From: Microbacterium dauci
GTDB taxonomy: Bacteria > Actinomycetota > Actinomycetes > Actinomycetales > Microbacteriaceae
Direction of reading: 5' to 3'
Length of the DNA stretch: 64,000 nucleotides
Assembly: GCF_030065535.1 (NCBI RefSeq)
Contig: NZ_JASJND010000006.1
Coordinates: forward strand, 1-64,000
Part shown: piece after piece, positions 8,721-17,453 of the stretch
How the letters are laid out: every line of letters starts with the position of its first letter
Position numbering within the stretch: position 1 is the first letter of the stretch
The notes under the pieces: generated by a model
The model's input: the letters and a program-made list of their open reading frames with translations, nothing else
Database searches by the model: none
Told to the model about the DNA's origin: nothing
Translations under genes and position numbers: made by a program

Positions 8721-9764
8721 TCAGACCGCGAGCAGCTCCAGCGTGCGGATGCGGGAGGTGCCGGCATCCATCGGCTCGTCCGCCGTCGCGCCGGCGACCG
8801 GCGAGATCATGACCTCGTCGACGCCGTGCGCGGTTGCGAACGCCGTCAATCGTGCTCGGACGTCCGTGCCGGTGCCGACGAACCAGCGCTCTCGCAGTGT
8901 GTCGAGCATCGGGGTCGCGAGGTGGTCGACGGCTTCGGCGGATGCCGCCTCCTCGACGGTCTCGAGGGGGATGAGGGGCCGGTTGCCGCGCAGCCGCGCC
9001 ATCATCCGCGCCTGCGGCAGCATCGCGGCATCCGCGACCTCTGCGGTGTCGGCGGCGACCGCGTTTGCAGTGAGGAACGTGCGGGGAGCTGCGAGCGTCT
9101 CGGACGGCTGGAACTGCTGGCGGTACAGGTCGAGCGCCCGCTCGAGCCCGTCGCCGGCGAAGTGGTTCGCGAACACGTACGGCAGGCCCATGCTCGCCGC
9201 GAGCTGCGCGGAGTAGTCGCTCGACCCGAGCAGCCACACCTCGGGCTGGCCGGTCGCGGCCGGCGTCGCATGAACGTCGTATGTGCCGCCCGACGTGAAG
9301 CGGAGCGCCGCGCCCTCGGGCGAGACGAGCGAGCGGATGTCGCGGATGTGCTGCGGGAACCCCTCGACGTCGCTCGTCGTGCCAGACTGGCGAAGCAGCT
9401 GCGTGATGACCGGGTCCGACCCCGGCGCGCGACCGATGCCGAGGTCGACGCGGCCGGGCGCGAGCGCCTCGAGCGCGGCGAACTGCTCGGCGACGACGAG
9501 CGGCGAGTGGTTGGGCAGCATGACGCCGCCCGATCCGACGCGGATCCGCTGCGTCCGAGCTGCGGCGGCAGCGATCAGCACCGGCGGGGTGGTCGACGCG
9601 ACCGCCGGCATGTTGTGGTGCTCGGCGAACCAGTAGCGCCGGAACCCCAGCTCGTCGGCGCGCTGCGCGACCGCGAGCGATGCGGTCACCGCCTCGGCGC
9701 TGGTCTGCCCGGTGCGCACCGGGACGAGGTCGAGGACGGAGAGTGCGGGTGCGGTGCTCATCAC
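8721..9764 (-). CDS. LLM-class flavin-dependent oxidoreductase (bacterial luciferase-like)
   Basis: A 347-residue TIM-barrel flavoprotein of the luciferase-like monooxygenase family, in the MsnO8/YhbW-like subgroup that lacks a known substrate. The family start (SVLDLVPVRTGQTSAEAV) and the conserved YWFAEHHNMP at about 40-50 are clear, as is VDLGIGRAPGSDP near 108-120. FMN or F420 could be the cofactor; the sequence alone does not decide. The ATGATG at 9764/9761 leaves the exact start ambiguous by one codon. It lies between pheA (convergent) and a photolyase on the same strand. Confidence 0.82.
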   Translation of the reverse strand: MMSTAPALSVLDLVPVRTGQTSAEAVTASLAVAQRADELGFRRYWFAEHHNMPAVASTTPPVLIAAAAARTQRIRVGSGGVMLPNHSPLVVAEQFAALEALAPGRVDLGIGRAPGSDPVITQLLRQSGTTSDVEGFPQHIRDIRSLVSPEGAALRFTSGGTYDVHATPAATGQPEVWLLGSSDYSAQLAASMGLPYVFANHFAGDGLERALDLYRQQFQPSETLAAPRTFLTANAVAADTAEVADAAMLPQARMMARLRGNRPLIPLETVEEAASAEAVDHLATPMLDTLRERWFVGTGTDVRARLTAFATAHGVDEVMISPVAGATADEPMDAGTSRIRTLELLAV

Positions 9765-9818
9765 CCAGTGCCAACCGGATGCCGCGCCACGGCATTCCGG
9801 CGACGGGGCATTCCGGCC

Positions 9819-11183
9819 TCAGTGCGACCGAGCTGCCTGCTTCACGTCCTCGTAGGCGTCGAGCGCCGCCTGCCGGGTCTCCTTCAGGTCGACGATCGGC
9901 ATCGGCGGGCGGCCGTCCTCGGCGAGGTACTCGGGGGCCCACTGGCGGACGTAGCTGCCGTCGCCGTCGAACTTCTTCGCCTGCAGCTCGGGGTTGAACA
10001 CCCGGAAGTACGGCGACGCATCGGCGCCGGAGCCGGCGACCCACTGCCAGTTGAACGGGTTGCTGGCCTCGTCGGCGTCGACGAGGGTGTCCCAGAACCA
10101 CTCCTCGCCTCGGCGCCAGTCGATCAGCAGGTTCTTGATGAGGAACGACGCCGTGATCATGCGGACGCGGTTGTGCATGTAGCCGCTCTGCCAGAGCTCG
10201 CGCATACCCGCATCGACGATCGCGTACCCGGTCTGCCCCTGCTGCCACGCTTCGAGTGCGGTCGGCTTCAGCCTCGGCCAGTTGAACGCGTCGAACTCGG
10301 GTCGCAGGTTCTTCGTCGCGAGCTCGGGGAATCGATACAACGTGTGCCACGCGAACTCGCGCCAGCCGACCTCGGAGAGGAACCGAGACCCGCCGCCGGC
10401 TTCGACAGCCTCGTGCCACACCGTGTACGGGCTGACTTCACCCCACCGCAGCCGCGGTGACAGCAGCGAGGTCGCTCCGGCGCCCGGCTCGTCGCGGGTG
10501 CGGTCGTACGAGCCGAGGTCGTCACGGAGGAACTCGCGCAGGCGGGCGCGGGCAGCAGGCTCGCCGGGCTCCCACGTCTCGCGGAGCCCACCCGCCCAGT
10601 CCGGCTTCGTCGGCAGCAGGTCCCAGTCGGCGAGGTCGTCCGACGCCGGGGCACGGCCGGGGCCGTCGATCGCGCGGGGCTCGGGCAGCGGCGCGCGCGG
10701 CGCGGGCAGCGCGAGGCACGCGCGCCAGAACGGGGTGAACACCGAGAACGGTGTCCCTGCGCCGGTCTTCACGGTCCAGGGCTCGAACAGGAGCGACCCC
10801 GCGAACGACGCGACCTCGACGCCCTCCTCGCGGAGGCCCTGCTTGAGTGCGGCGTCGACCTCGCGCTCCGCACCGCCGTAGCGCCGGTTCCAGAAGACCG
10901 CTCCGGCACCGGCATCCGTCACCAGCTCCTGGACGATGCGCTCGGCGGGACCACGGCGCAGGACGAGGGTCCCGCCGCGCTCGCCGAGTCGCTCGCCGAG
11001 GGATGCCAGCGAGTGGTGCAGCCACCACTTCGCGGCGCCGCCGTGGGGGCGGATGCCCGGGCTCTCCTCATCGAGGACGTAGAGCCCGATGATCGGCTCG
11101 CCGCGGTCGATCGCGGCACGCAGTGCCGGATGGTCGGCGAGCCGCAGGTCGTCGCGGAACCAGACGATCGAGGGGGAGCTCAT
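9819..11183 (-). CDS. phr: Deoxyribodipyrimidine photolyase
   Basis: A 454-residue blue-light DNA-repair flavoprotein that splits cyclobutane pyrimidine dimers. The N-terminal Rossmann-like antenna domain opens with IVWFRDDLRLADHPAL. The FAD domain has the family hallmarks: LSPRLRWGEVSPYTVW, REFAWHTLYRFPEL, VDAGMRELWQSGYMHNRVRM and FNWQWVAGSGADASPYFRVF. All regions are complete and the length is that of class I CPD photolyases. The start ATG is preceded by GAGGGG. A cryptochrome or (6-4) photolyase identity is less likely but cannot be excluded. Confidence 0.93.
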   Translation of the reverse strand: MSSPSIVWFRDDLRLADHPALRAAIDRGEPIIGLYVLDEESPGIRPHGGAAKWWLHHSLASLGERLGERGGTLVLRRGPAERIVQELVTDAGAGAVFWNRRYGGAEREVDAALKQGLREEGVEVASFAGSLLFEPWTVKTGAGTPFSVFTPFWRACLALPAPRAPLPEPRAIDGPGRAPASDDLADWDLLPTKPDWAGGLRETWEPGEPAARARLREFLRDDLGSYDRTRDEPGAGATSLLSPRLRWGEVSPYTVWHEAVEAGGGSRFLSEVGWREFAWHTLYRFPELATKNLRPEFDAFNWPRLKPTALEAWQQGQTGYAIVDAGMRELWQSGYMHNRVRMITASFLIKNLLIDWRRGEEWFWDTLVDADEASNPFNWQWVAGSGADASPYFRVFNPELQAKKFDGDGSYVRQWAPEYLAEDGRPPMPIVDLKETRQAALDAYEDVKQAARSH

Positions 11184-11253
11184 CCCCTCATCTTCCCGAG
11201 CGGCGCGGATTTCGCGGGGCCCCTTGCCATCGCACCGGCACGGTGCAAGGACG

Positions 11254-12408
11254 TCACGCGGGGAGCGTGTGGCCCTTCGGGACGGCGATGCGCAGCGAAC
11301 CGGCGGCGATCCGGACGGCGACGTGCGTGGCCTCGCCGAACTCGTCGCCGTCGAGTTGCACGGGGTGCGCCTCCTGGGCGGCGAGGTCGATGCCGGTGCC
11401 CTTCGTGTACCGGACCGAGCTGTCGGCGGTGCGCAGCGACAGGATCTTGCGCCCGGCGCGGAACTTGCGCAGGAAGCTGTTGTCCCACGCGACGCGTCGC
11501 CACACCAGCAGCCAGCCGAACGCGCTGCGCGGCTGGAAGATCACGATGTCGAGTTCGCCGTCGGCGATGGATGCCTCGGGGATCAGCTCGAGCCCTGCCG
11601 GGAGCGAGCCGCAGTTCGCGAACAGCACGCTCTGCACGTTCGCGCGGTGCATCTTGTGGTTCGGCACCTGATACATCACGGGGAACGGCTTCGCCTGCAC
11701 GAGCGAGCGGGCGGCGCCGTCGACGTACGCGACCCAGCCGACCTTCTTCTTGAGGTCGCTGTTGGTGTTCGCGATCATCGCGGCATCCAATCCCATGCCG
11801 CCCATGACGACGAAGGCGTGCTCCTTGGTCTCGCCGTCGGGGCGGCGGATGCGAGCGAGCCCGACGTCCATCGCATGCGTGTCGCCGTCGAAGGTCGCCT
11901 CGACCATCGCCGCCTTGTCCTCGAGGGGCAGGCGGAGGTTGCGGGCGAGGAGGTTGCCGGTGCCGCTGGGGACGATCGTGAGCGGCACGTCCGATCCGGT
12001 CATCGCCTCGCTCACCGCGCGCACCGTGCCGTCGCCGCCGGCGACGAGCACCGCGTCGACGCCCTCTTCGAGGGCCTGTCGGGTCACGTCGTCGCCGAGG
12101 TCGTCGACGGTTGTCTCGTAGAAGAGGGGCGCCGACCAGCCGGCCGCTTCGGCACGGGATGTCACGAGCGCGCGGAGCTCGTCGCCGTCGACCTTGATCG
12201 GGTTGTAGACGAGTGCCGCTTTCGGCTTCGGGCGGTCGTCGCTGTCCGAGAACGAGGTCTTCGTCCCGTCCTCATCGACGCGCTTCGCCTCGCCGGTCTC
12301 GCCGTCGGAGGTGTCGGGGCTGACGTCTCCGGGCTCGCGGATCACATCGTCGGGCTCGGCCGCAGCTGCGGCGTCGCGCTCAGGGGTCGTGCCGGATTCG
12401 GTCGCCAT
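11254..12408 (-). CDS. Diacylglycerol/sphingosine kinase-family lipid kinase
   Basis: A 384-residue DAGK-catalytic-domain protein that probably phosphorylates diacylglycerol or a related lipid, a recycling step in phospholipid metabolism. The first 60 residues are an acidic, low-complexity extension. The catalytic fold starts at KAALVYNPIKVDG (about 63) and contains the ATP loop GGDGT at 124-128 and VPSGTGNLLARNL. The C-terminal beta-sandwich segment ends with the conserved VQLDGDEFG. The ATG at 12408 is chosen because the frame upstream is only antisense to serS. The gene is divergent from serS, separated by about 100 bases. Confidence 0.88.
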   Translation of the reverse strand: MATESGTTPERDAAAAAEPDDVIREPGDVSPDTSDGETGEAKRVDEDGTKTSFSDSDDRPKPKAALVYNPIKVDGDELRALVTSRAEAAGWSAPLFYETTVDDLGDDVTRQALEEGVDAVLVAGGDGTVRAVSEAMTGSDVPLTIVPSGTGNLLARNLRLPLEDKAAMVEATFDGDTHAMDVGLARIRRPDGETKEHAFVVMGGMGLDAAMIANTNSDLKKKVGWVAYVDGAARSLVQAKPFPVMYQVPNHKMHRANVQSVLFANCGSLPAGLELIPEASIADGELDIVIFQPRSAFGWLLVWRRVAWDNSFLRKFRAGRKILSLRTADSSVRYTKGTGIDLAAQEAHPVQLDGDEFGEATHVAVRIAAGSLRIAVPKGHTLPA

Positions 12409-12498
12409 GGGTACAGGGTATTGCGGCACGTCAATCGGTCGGGGCCCCTTGCGCGGGCGGGGTCCCTCGGTGCAGGACGAGGGTTCCGAGCCCGCGAC

Positions 12499-12511
12499 TA
12501 GACTTGCCGGG
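12499..12511 (+). promoter_or_regulatory. Leaderless promoter of serS (-10 TAGACT)
   Basis: TAGACT at 12499-12504 is a good -10 match. The start of transcription would coincide with the GTG at 12511. There is no ribosome-binding site in between and no T-box-like leader, so serS mRNA is likely leaderless. Confidence 0.6.
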
Positions 12512-13785
12512 TGATCGATCTCGCTCTGCTCCGTGACGACCCGGCGCTCGTCAAGCGCTCGCAGGAAGCCCGCGGCGAGTCGGCCGACACGGTCGACGCC
12601 GCCATCGAGGCCGATCGATCGCGCCGCGCCGCGATCACCGCCTTCGAGGAGCTCCGGGCCGCGCAGAACGCGCACGGCAAGACCGTCGCGAAGGCCCCGA
12701 AGGAAGAGAAGGCTGCGCTCGTCGCCGAGGCGAAGATCCTCAGCGAGCAGGTCAAGGCGGCGCAGCAGGCCGTGGTGGCTGCTGAGGAAGCGGCATCCGC
12801 TGCCCTCGGCAAGATCGAGAACATCGTCATCGACGGTGTCCCGGCCGGCGGCGAAGAGGACTTCGTCCTCGTTCGCACGCACGGTGAGCCCGCGACCTTC
12901 GACTTCGAACCGCTCGACCACCTCGCCCTCGGCGAGAAGCTCGGTGCGATCGACATGGAGCGCGGTGCGAAGGTCTCGGGCGCCCGGTTCTCGTTCCTCA
13001 CCGGCATCGGCGCGCGCCTCGAGCTCGCGCTCATGAACCTGGGCCTCGAGCGTGCGCTCGCCGCAGGATTCATCCCCGTCATCCCGCCGACGCTCGTGCG
13101 CCCCGAGGTCATGCGCGGCACCGGCTTCCTCGGCCAGCACGCCGACGAGGTCTACCACCTCGACGAGGACGACCTCTACCTCGTGGGCACGAGCGAGGTC
13201 CCGCTCGCCGGCTACCACATGGACGAGATCCTCGACCTGACCGCGGGCGCGAAGCGCTACGCCGGCTGGTCGACGTGCTACCGCCGCGAGGCCGGTTCGC
13301 ACGGCAAGGACACCCGCGGCATCATCCGCACGCATCAGTTCAACAAGCTCGAGATGTTCGTCTACACGACGCCTGAAGACGCTGAAGCCGAGCACCTGCG
13401 CCTCGTCGAGATGCAGGAGCGGATGCTGCAGGACCTGGGCCTCGCCTATCGGGTGATCGACGTCGCCGCGGGCGACCTCGGCTCGTCGGCCGCCCGCAAG
13501 TACGACGTCGAGGCGTGGGTCCCCACGCAGGGCGCGTACCGCGAGCTGACGTCGACCTCGAACTGCACGACGTACCAGGCGCGCCGGCTCGACATCCGCT
13601 ACCGGCCGAACGTCGAGGGCTCCACGCGCACCGCGCCGGTCGCGACCCTCAACGGCACGCTCGCGACGACGCGGTGGATCGTCGCACTGCTCGAGACGCA
13701 CCAGCGGGCCGACGGCTCCGTCGTCATCCCCGAGGTGCTGCGGCCCTACCTGGGTGGACTCGAGGTGGCGGAGCCCATCGCGTGA
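12511..13785 (+). CDS. serS: Seryl-tRNA synthetase
   Basis: A 424-residue class II aminoacyl-tRNA synthetase charging tRNA-Ser. The N-terminal 100 residues form the charged coiled-coil arm that grips the tRNA ([20 protein letters not shown]). Motif 2 is complete ([19 protein letters not shown], residues 252-270, with R258, R259, E260), followed by [11 protein letters not shown]; motif 3 lies in [20 protein letters not shown]. Length and motif order are normal. The stop overlaps the GTG of the HAD gene (GTGA), so both are translated from one message. Two tRNA-Ser genes lie within 4 kb downstream. Confidence 0.97.
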   Translation: MIDLALLRDDPALVKRSQEARGESADTVDAAIEADRSRRAAITAFEELRAAQNAHGKTVAKAPKEEKAALVAEAKILSEQVKAAQQAVVAAEEAASAALGKIENIVIDGVPAGGEEDFVLVRTHGEPATFDFEPLDHLALGEKLGAIDMERGAKVSGARFSFLTGIGARLELALMNLGLERALAAGFIPVIPPTLVRPEVMRGTGFLGQHADEVYHLDEDDLYLVGTSEVPLAGYHMDEILDLTAGAKRYAGWSTCYRREAGSHGKDTRGIIRTHQFNKLEMFVYTTPEDAEAEHLRLVEMQERMLQDLGLAYRVIDVAAGDLGSSAARKYDVEAWVPTQGAYRELTSTSNCTTYQARRLDIRYRPNVEGSTRTAPVATLNGTLATTRWIVALLETHQRADGSVVIPEVLRPYLGGLEVAEPIA

Positions 13786-14672
13786 CCGCCGAGTCGCCGA
13801 CCACCGGCCAGGTCGACGTCGTCCCCGCCGATGCGGCCAGCGAGGTCGTCGAGGAGGTGGTGGCGGATGCCGCGGAAGCGCCGTTCCGCCGGCTGCTGAT
13901 CGCGCTCGACGTCGACGGCACCGTCCTGCTCGAGGACGAGTCGTACAGCCCGGGCGTCGTCGAGGCGGTCGCCGACGCGCAGGCGGCCGGGCACGAGGTG
14001 ATGCTCGCGACGGGACGCTCGTGGGAGGGCACCCGCCACATCCTGGAGCACCTCGCGCTGACGCCCGAGTACGTCGTGTGCTCGAACGGCGCCGTCATCC
14101 TGCGACGCGAGGACGACGGCTACGTCCGGTTCCACACCGAGCAGTTCGACGCGACCGAGGTGCTCGAGCTGCTTCGCACCCACCTGCCCGACGCGCACTA
14201 CATGGTCGAGCTCCCCGACGGGCGCCGGCTGTACACCGACGACATGGACGACTGGAACCTGTCGCGTGCCGACCAGGTCGCTTTCGCCGAGCTGCACGCG
14301 CAGCCGGTCTCGCGGGTCGTCGTCGTATCGGACGACGACACCGACCAGGACTTCGTCGACCTCGTCTCGCGGATCGGCCTGAACGAGGTCTCCTATGCGG
14401 TCGGCTGGTCGGCCTGGCTCGACATCGCCCCGCAGGGCGTCGACAAAGCCACGGCGCTGGAGCGCGTCCGCGAGTGGCTCGGGGTCGACGCGGCATCCGT
14501 GCTGGTGATCGGCGACGGACGCAACGACATCGGCATGTTCCGCTGGGCGCGGGCGCACGGTGGGCGCGCGATCGCGATGGGGCAGGGCCCCGAAGAGGTG
14601 CTCATCGAAGCGTCGGAGCGCACCGCGACTGTCGGTGAGGGTGGCGTCACCGCGGTACTGAAGGCCCTCTGA
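13782..14672 (+). CDS. HAD-superfamily hydrolase, Cof type
   Basis: A 296-residue phosphatase of the haloacid dehalogenase superfamily. The nucleophile and acid-base aspartates are D43 and D45 ([11 protein letters not shown]). Motif II is in [11 protein letters not shown] and motifs III/IV are in [13 protein letters not shown] and [12 protein letters not shown]. The C2-type cap between about 120 and 210 marks it as Cof/sugar-phosphatase-like; substrates of such proteins are rarely predictable. A 34-residue acidic N-terminal tail precedes the domain. The start is the GTG overlapping the serS stop. Confidence 0.88.
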   Translation: MTAESPTTGQVDVVPADAASEVVEEVVADAAEAPFRRLLIALDVDGTVLLEDESYSPGVVEAVADAQAAGHEVMLATGRSWEGTRHILEHLALTPEYVVCSNGAVILRREDDGYVRFHTEQFDATEVLELLRTHLPDAHYMVELPDGRRLYTDDMDDWNLSRADQVAFAELHAQPVSRVVVVSDDDTDQDFVDLVSRIGLNEVSYAVGWSAWLDIAPQGVDKATALERVREWLGVDAASVLVIGDGRNDIGMFRWARAHGGRAIAMGQGPEEVLIEASERTATVGEGGVTAVLKAL

Positions 14673-14732
14673 CCCGGCCTTTCAGCGGTCCCACAGACGC
14701 CCGCGGGAGAATCGGGGTGTTCTGGGGTCGGC

Positions 14733-14738
14733 TAAGCT
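14733..14738 (+). promoter_or_regulatory. Probable -10 box for tRNA-Ser(UGA)
   Basis: TAAGCT at 14733-14738 lies 36 bases before the tRNA. It is the only recognisable -10-like hexamer in the gap after the HAD gene. No strong -35 is visible. Confidence 0.4.
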
Positions 14739-14774
14739 CGTGCTTTGTCTGACGGACGCTTCGCGCAGCCGTCG

Positions 14775-14859
14775 GGAGGGTTGTCCGAGCGGCCGAAGGA
14801 TCCGGTCTTGAAAACCGGTGGGCAGCAATGTCCCGTGGGTTCGAATCCCACACCCTCCG
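14775..14859 (+). tRNA. tRNA-Ser (anticodon UGA)
   Basis: The acceptor stem GGAGGGT pairs with ACCCTCC, followed by the discriminator G at 14859. The anticodon stem CCGGT/ACCGG encloses the loop CTTGAAA, giving anticodon UGA. A long variable arm typical of serine tRNA is present, as is the T-loop GTTCGAATC. CCA is not encoded. Confidence 0.95.
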
Positions 14860-14879
14860 CAGTGTCTGAAAGGTGATCC

Positions 14880-16202
14880 GTGAGCGCACAGCCCGAGGCG
14901 AAGGCGTCGAAGTTCCGACGTCAGCCGGTCGCCCGTCACGGTGTCCTCTCGTCGCCGAACCCGCTGGTGCAGGTGCTCACGATTCTCGGGGCGATGCTCG
15001 TGGTCGTCGTGATCAGCGTCGGCGCCATCGGCGCGTTCTACGTGTGGGATGCCGCGCGTGCGCTCGGCGACAACGGAGTCTCGATCGGCGATGACGGTCA
15101 GTTGCCGCCGCACATCGGCGAGATCGAGGGCGGCGTCAACATGCTCGTCGTCGGCACCGACTCGTGCGAGGGCCAGGACCTGAAACTCTTCCCGCGTTGC
15201 GCGGAGGACGACGGCGGTGAGCGCAACGACGTCACCATGCTCGTGCACATCAGCGACGAGCCGCGCCGGGTGACCGTGGTCTCGTTCCCCCGCGACATGA
15301 TCGTGCCGATCCCGGGCTGCACGGACGAGGAGAGTGCCACCACGTACTCGGCGATGAGTGCGCAGATGATCAACACCTCGTACTCCTACGGGGGGCTGCC
15401 GTGCACGGTCGCCACCGTCGAGGAACTCACCGGCGTCGACATCCAGTTCGCGGCAGCCATCCGCTGGACCGGCGTGATCAACATGTCGGATGCGATCGGT
15501 GGGGTCGACGTCTGCCTGAGTAGTGACATCAAGGACTCGCACACTGGTCTCGATCTGAAGGCGGGCCAGCGCACCCTCGTGGGCGCCGAGGCGCTGCAGT
15601 TCCTCCGTATCCGTCACGGAATCGGCGACGGATCCGACCTCGGCCGCATCTCGAACCAGCAGCAGTTCATGAGCTCGCTGGTCCGCAAGCTGCAGTCGGG
15701 AGAGGTGCTCTCGAATTACCCCGTGCTGCTCAACCTCGCGAACACCGCCGTCCGGCAGGTGAACGAGCGGCAGCTCATCTTGAGCGAGTCGCTCGCGAAC
15801 CCGCAGCGCATGGTGCAGATCGCGATGGCGGTCGCCGATGTGCCGTACGAGGACATCGTGTTCGTCCAGTACCCGACGGTCTACGCGCCCGGCGGCGGTC
15901 GGGTGCTCCCGGTCACCTCGGCCGCGGACGTGCTCTTCACCGCGCTGGAGGAGAACAAGCCGATCCGGTTGACGGGCAACGTCAGCGGTGGCAATGGTGT
16001 CGAGGTCGTCGGTGAAGCGGAGGAGGAGCCGTCCTCCACGGCGTCGCCCGACCCGTCGCCCGACGCGAGCGGTACGCCGACCGAGACGCCGGATGCCGAA
16101 AGCACGCCCGACCCGACCGAGACCGGTGACGCCGTCGACCTGCCGAGCGAGATCACCGGCCAGTCCGCCAACCAGGTCACCTGCACCGTCGCGGAGCAGT
16201 GA
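14880..16202 (+). CDS. LCP (LytR-CpsA-Psr) family cell-wall glycopolymer ligase
   Basis: A 440-residue protein anchored by one helix (about residues 31-55) with the LCP domain outside. Conserved LCP features are the RNDVTM segment (R115, N116, D117) and VSFPRDM at 134-140; such enzymes attach teichoic acids, arabinogalactan or capsule to peptidoglycan from lipid-linked precursors. The last 75 residues are a Pro/Ser/Thr/Asp-rich disordered tail. The GTG at 14880 follows AAAGGTG. The gene lies 20 bases after tRNA-Ser(UGA), with which it may share a promoter. Confidence 0.9.
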   Translation: MSAQPEAKASKFRRQPVARHGVLSSPNPLVQVLTILGAMLVVVVISVGAIGAFYVWDAARALGDNGVSIGDDGQLPPHIGEIEGGVNMLVVGTDSCEGQDLKLFPRCAEDDGGERNDVTMLVHISDEPRRVTVVSFPRDMIVPIPGCTDEESATTYSAMSAQMINTSYSYGGLPCTVATVEELTGVDIQFAAAIRWTGVINMSDAIGGVDVCLSSDIKDSHTGLDLKAGQRTLVGAEALQFLRIRHGIGDGSDLGRISNQQQFMSSLVRKLQSGEVLSNYPVLLNLANTAVRQVNERQLILSESLANPQRMVQIAMAVADVPYEDIVFVQYPTVYAPGGGRVLPVTSAADVLFTALEENKPIRLTGNVSGGNGVEVVGEAEEEPSSTASPDPSPDASGTPTETPDAESTPDPTETGDAVDLPSEITGQSANQVTCTVAEQ

Positions 16203-16233
16203 TCGCCGGTTCGGCGCGGCGGCGTCGAGCGGG

Positions 16234-16239
16234 TATGCT
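16234..16239 (+). promoter_or_regulatory. Probable -10 box for tRNA-Ser(GCU)
   Basis: TATGCT at 16234-16239 in the gap after the LCP gene matches an actinobacterial -10 element. It lies 38 bases before the mature tRNA 5' end. Confidence 0.45.
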
Positions 16240-16277
16240 TGCCGGGTGCATCCGCGCCGTTTCGCGATCGGATGCCT

Positions 16278-16366
16278 GGAGACGTCGCATAGTCAGGCCT
16301 AGTGCACCACCCTGCTAAGGTGGAGTCCCCTCACGGGGACCGAGGGTTCAAATCCCTCCGTCTCCG
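16278..16366 (+). tRNA. tRNA-Ser (anticodon GCU), integration target of the island
   Basis: The acceptor stem GGAGACG pairs with CGTCTCC and the discriminator is G16366. The anticodon stem CCACC/GGTGG encloses CTGCTAA, giving anticodon GCU. A long GC-rich variable arm (GTCCCCTCACGGGGAC) confirms a serine tRNA. Its last 25 bases recur exactly at 25644-25668, so the 3' end is an attachment site. No terminator follows directly; the probable original lies at 33098-33125. Confidence 0.95.
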
Positions 16367-16367
16367 C
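16343..16367 (+). repeat. Attachment site, left copy (tRNA-Ser 3' end)
   Basis: These 25 bases of the tRNA T-arm and acceptor are repeated perfectly and in the same orientation at 25644-25668. Degenerate copies lie at 25842-25871 and 33072-33096. This is the classic footprint of tyrosine-recombinase integration at a tRNA gene. Confidence 0.85.
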
Positions 16368-16421
16368 CATTTTCCCCAGGTCAGGAGCCGTTTTATCGGC
16401 TCAACTATTGGGTGCTGGCGG

Positions 16422-16620
16422 TCAGAGTCCGAGGCTCGGACCCTTCGAGGTGACCCCCAGGTGACCCCCGCTACGGCCGAACTCCTCGGCGGCCGCGAGG
16501 CGACGCACATGATCGCGCCGCTGACCTTCGCCGAGGACGTGCGCGTAGACCGCGAGCACGGTGCGGGTATCGTCGCCCAGGTACTCGGCGACCTCCCCGC
16601 CCGTATACGACGAGGTTCGT
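16422..16620 (-). pseudogene. Tyrosine integrase, C-terminal remnant
   Basis: Reading the minus strand gives a continuous peptide ending at a TGA at 16424-16422 and containing GGEVAEYLGDDTRTVLAVYA followed by HVLGEGQRR. This matches the C-terminal end of phage-type tyrosine recombinases (the YLGH...VYAH region that includes the active-site tyrosine). The frame is closed upstream by a TAA within the repeat at 16612-16627 and there is no start codon, so only about 60 residues survive. Its position beside the tRNA is where an island integrase normally lies. Confidence 0.7.
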
Positions 16621-16743
16621 ACTTATGGCCGGGCGCGGCCGGCGGCGTCGCAGTGCCCCGGCGGTGAGTGTGGTCCGATAAGTACGAACGTGGTGCTGTG
16701 CGAGGCGTATAGCGGCGCGCGGGCGAGGAGGTTCGTACTTATG
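16612..16743. repeat. Two direct and one inverted copy of GTTCGTACTTAT
   Basis: GAGGTTCGTACTTATG occurs at 16612-16627 and 16728-16743. The 12-base core recurs inverted at 16678-16689. The second copy overlaps the end of the aldolase gene and the first overlaps the break in the integrase remnant, so the repeats may mark a recombination junction. Confidence 0.6.
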
Positions 16744-17398
16744 AGAGGGCGGCCGCGGCGCGCTCGAAGGCTGCCGCCGCCTCGTCGCTGTCGGGGGAGA
16801 GGAGGGCGGCGCGCAGCACGGCGGGGGCCGCGGTGATGTGCCGCACGCCGGCCGTGGCGAGGCGGGCGATCGCGGAGGGCGTGCGCACGCTCGCCACGAG
16901 CACCTCCGTCGACGTGCCGGCGAGGGCCGCGGTCATGGCGGCGATGTCGGTGTGGCCGTCACGGCCGCGGTCGTCGAGCCGGCCGAGGTAGGGGGCGATG
17001 AAGGAGGCGCCGATCGCCGAGGCGGCGACCGCCTGCGCCGTGGTGTGCACCGCGGTCACCAGCACGGGCACTCCGTCGGCCACGAGCCGGGCCGCGGCCG
17101 GGAAGCCGATGGCGGTGGCGGGCACCTTCACCACGACCTCTTCGCCCCAGGAGTGGATGACCCGCCCCCGCTCCACGAGCGAGTCGACGGAGGTGCCCGT
17201 CGCCTGGAAGAAGGTCGACGCGGCGCCCAGCCCGACCCATTCGTCACGCAGGGAGCGCGCCCCGTCGGGAGAGATCTGCGACGCGGCGAGGATGGACGGG
17301 TTCGTCGTGACCCCCGCCACGATCCGGTCGGAGAGCAGCGCGCCCACCGCCTCGCGGTCGGCGCTGTCGGCGTAGAAGGTCATCGCTGGCACCGCCAC
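16739..17398 (-). CDS. Transaldolase-family protein (fructose-6-phosphate aldolase-like)
   Basis: A 219-residue class I aldolase of the small transaldolase/FSA group, the usual length for that group. It begins MTFYADSADREAV (an ATG at codon 6 is an alternative start), continues with GVTTNPSIL, and the Schiff-base lysine lies in VVVKVPATAIG. VTAVHTTAQAV and FIAPYLGRLDD are family landmarks. It would cleave or form a ketose phosphate in the cytoplasm. It lies 55 bases after the SorC-type regulator on the same strand, and the kinase, importer and isomerase of the same island are divergent. Whether it acts as an aldolase or a transaldolase cannot be told from the sequence. Confidence 0.85.
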   Translation of the reverse strand: MAVPAMTFYADSADREAVGALLSDRIVAGVTTNPSILAASQISPDGARSLRDEWVGLGAASTFFQATGTSVDSLVERGRVIHSWGEEVVVKVPATAIGFPAAARLVADGVPVLVTAVHTTAQAVAASAIGASFIAPYLGRLDDRGRDGHTDIAAMTAALAGTSTEVLVASVRTPSAIARLATAGVRHITAAPAVLRAALLSPDSDEAAAAFERAAAALS

Positions 17399-17453
17399 AT
17401 CATGAAGCCGGAGAGGACAGAAGGCAAAATCAGCCGCTCATCCGAGCACACAA

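Noticed and set aside
12409..12510. Possible T-box or other leader before serS
   Set aside because: The region is only about 100 bases between divergent genes, has no T-box sequence, and the -10 box predicts a leaderless mRNA.
12409..13701. Minus-strand frame extending the lipid kinase gene across serS
   Set aside because: serS is certain from its motifs and the extension is low-complexity antisense peptide. The DAGK protein begins at 12408.
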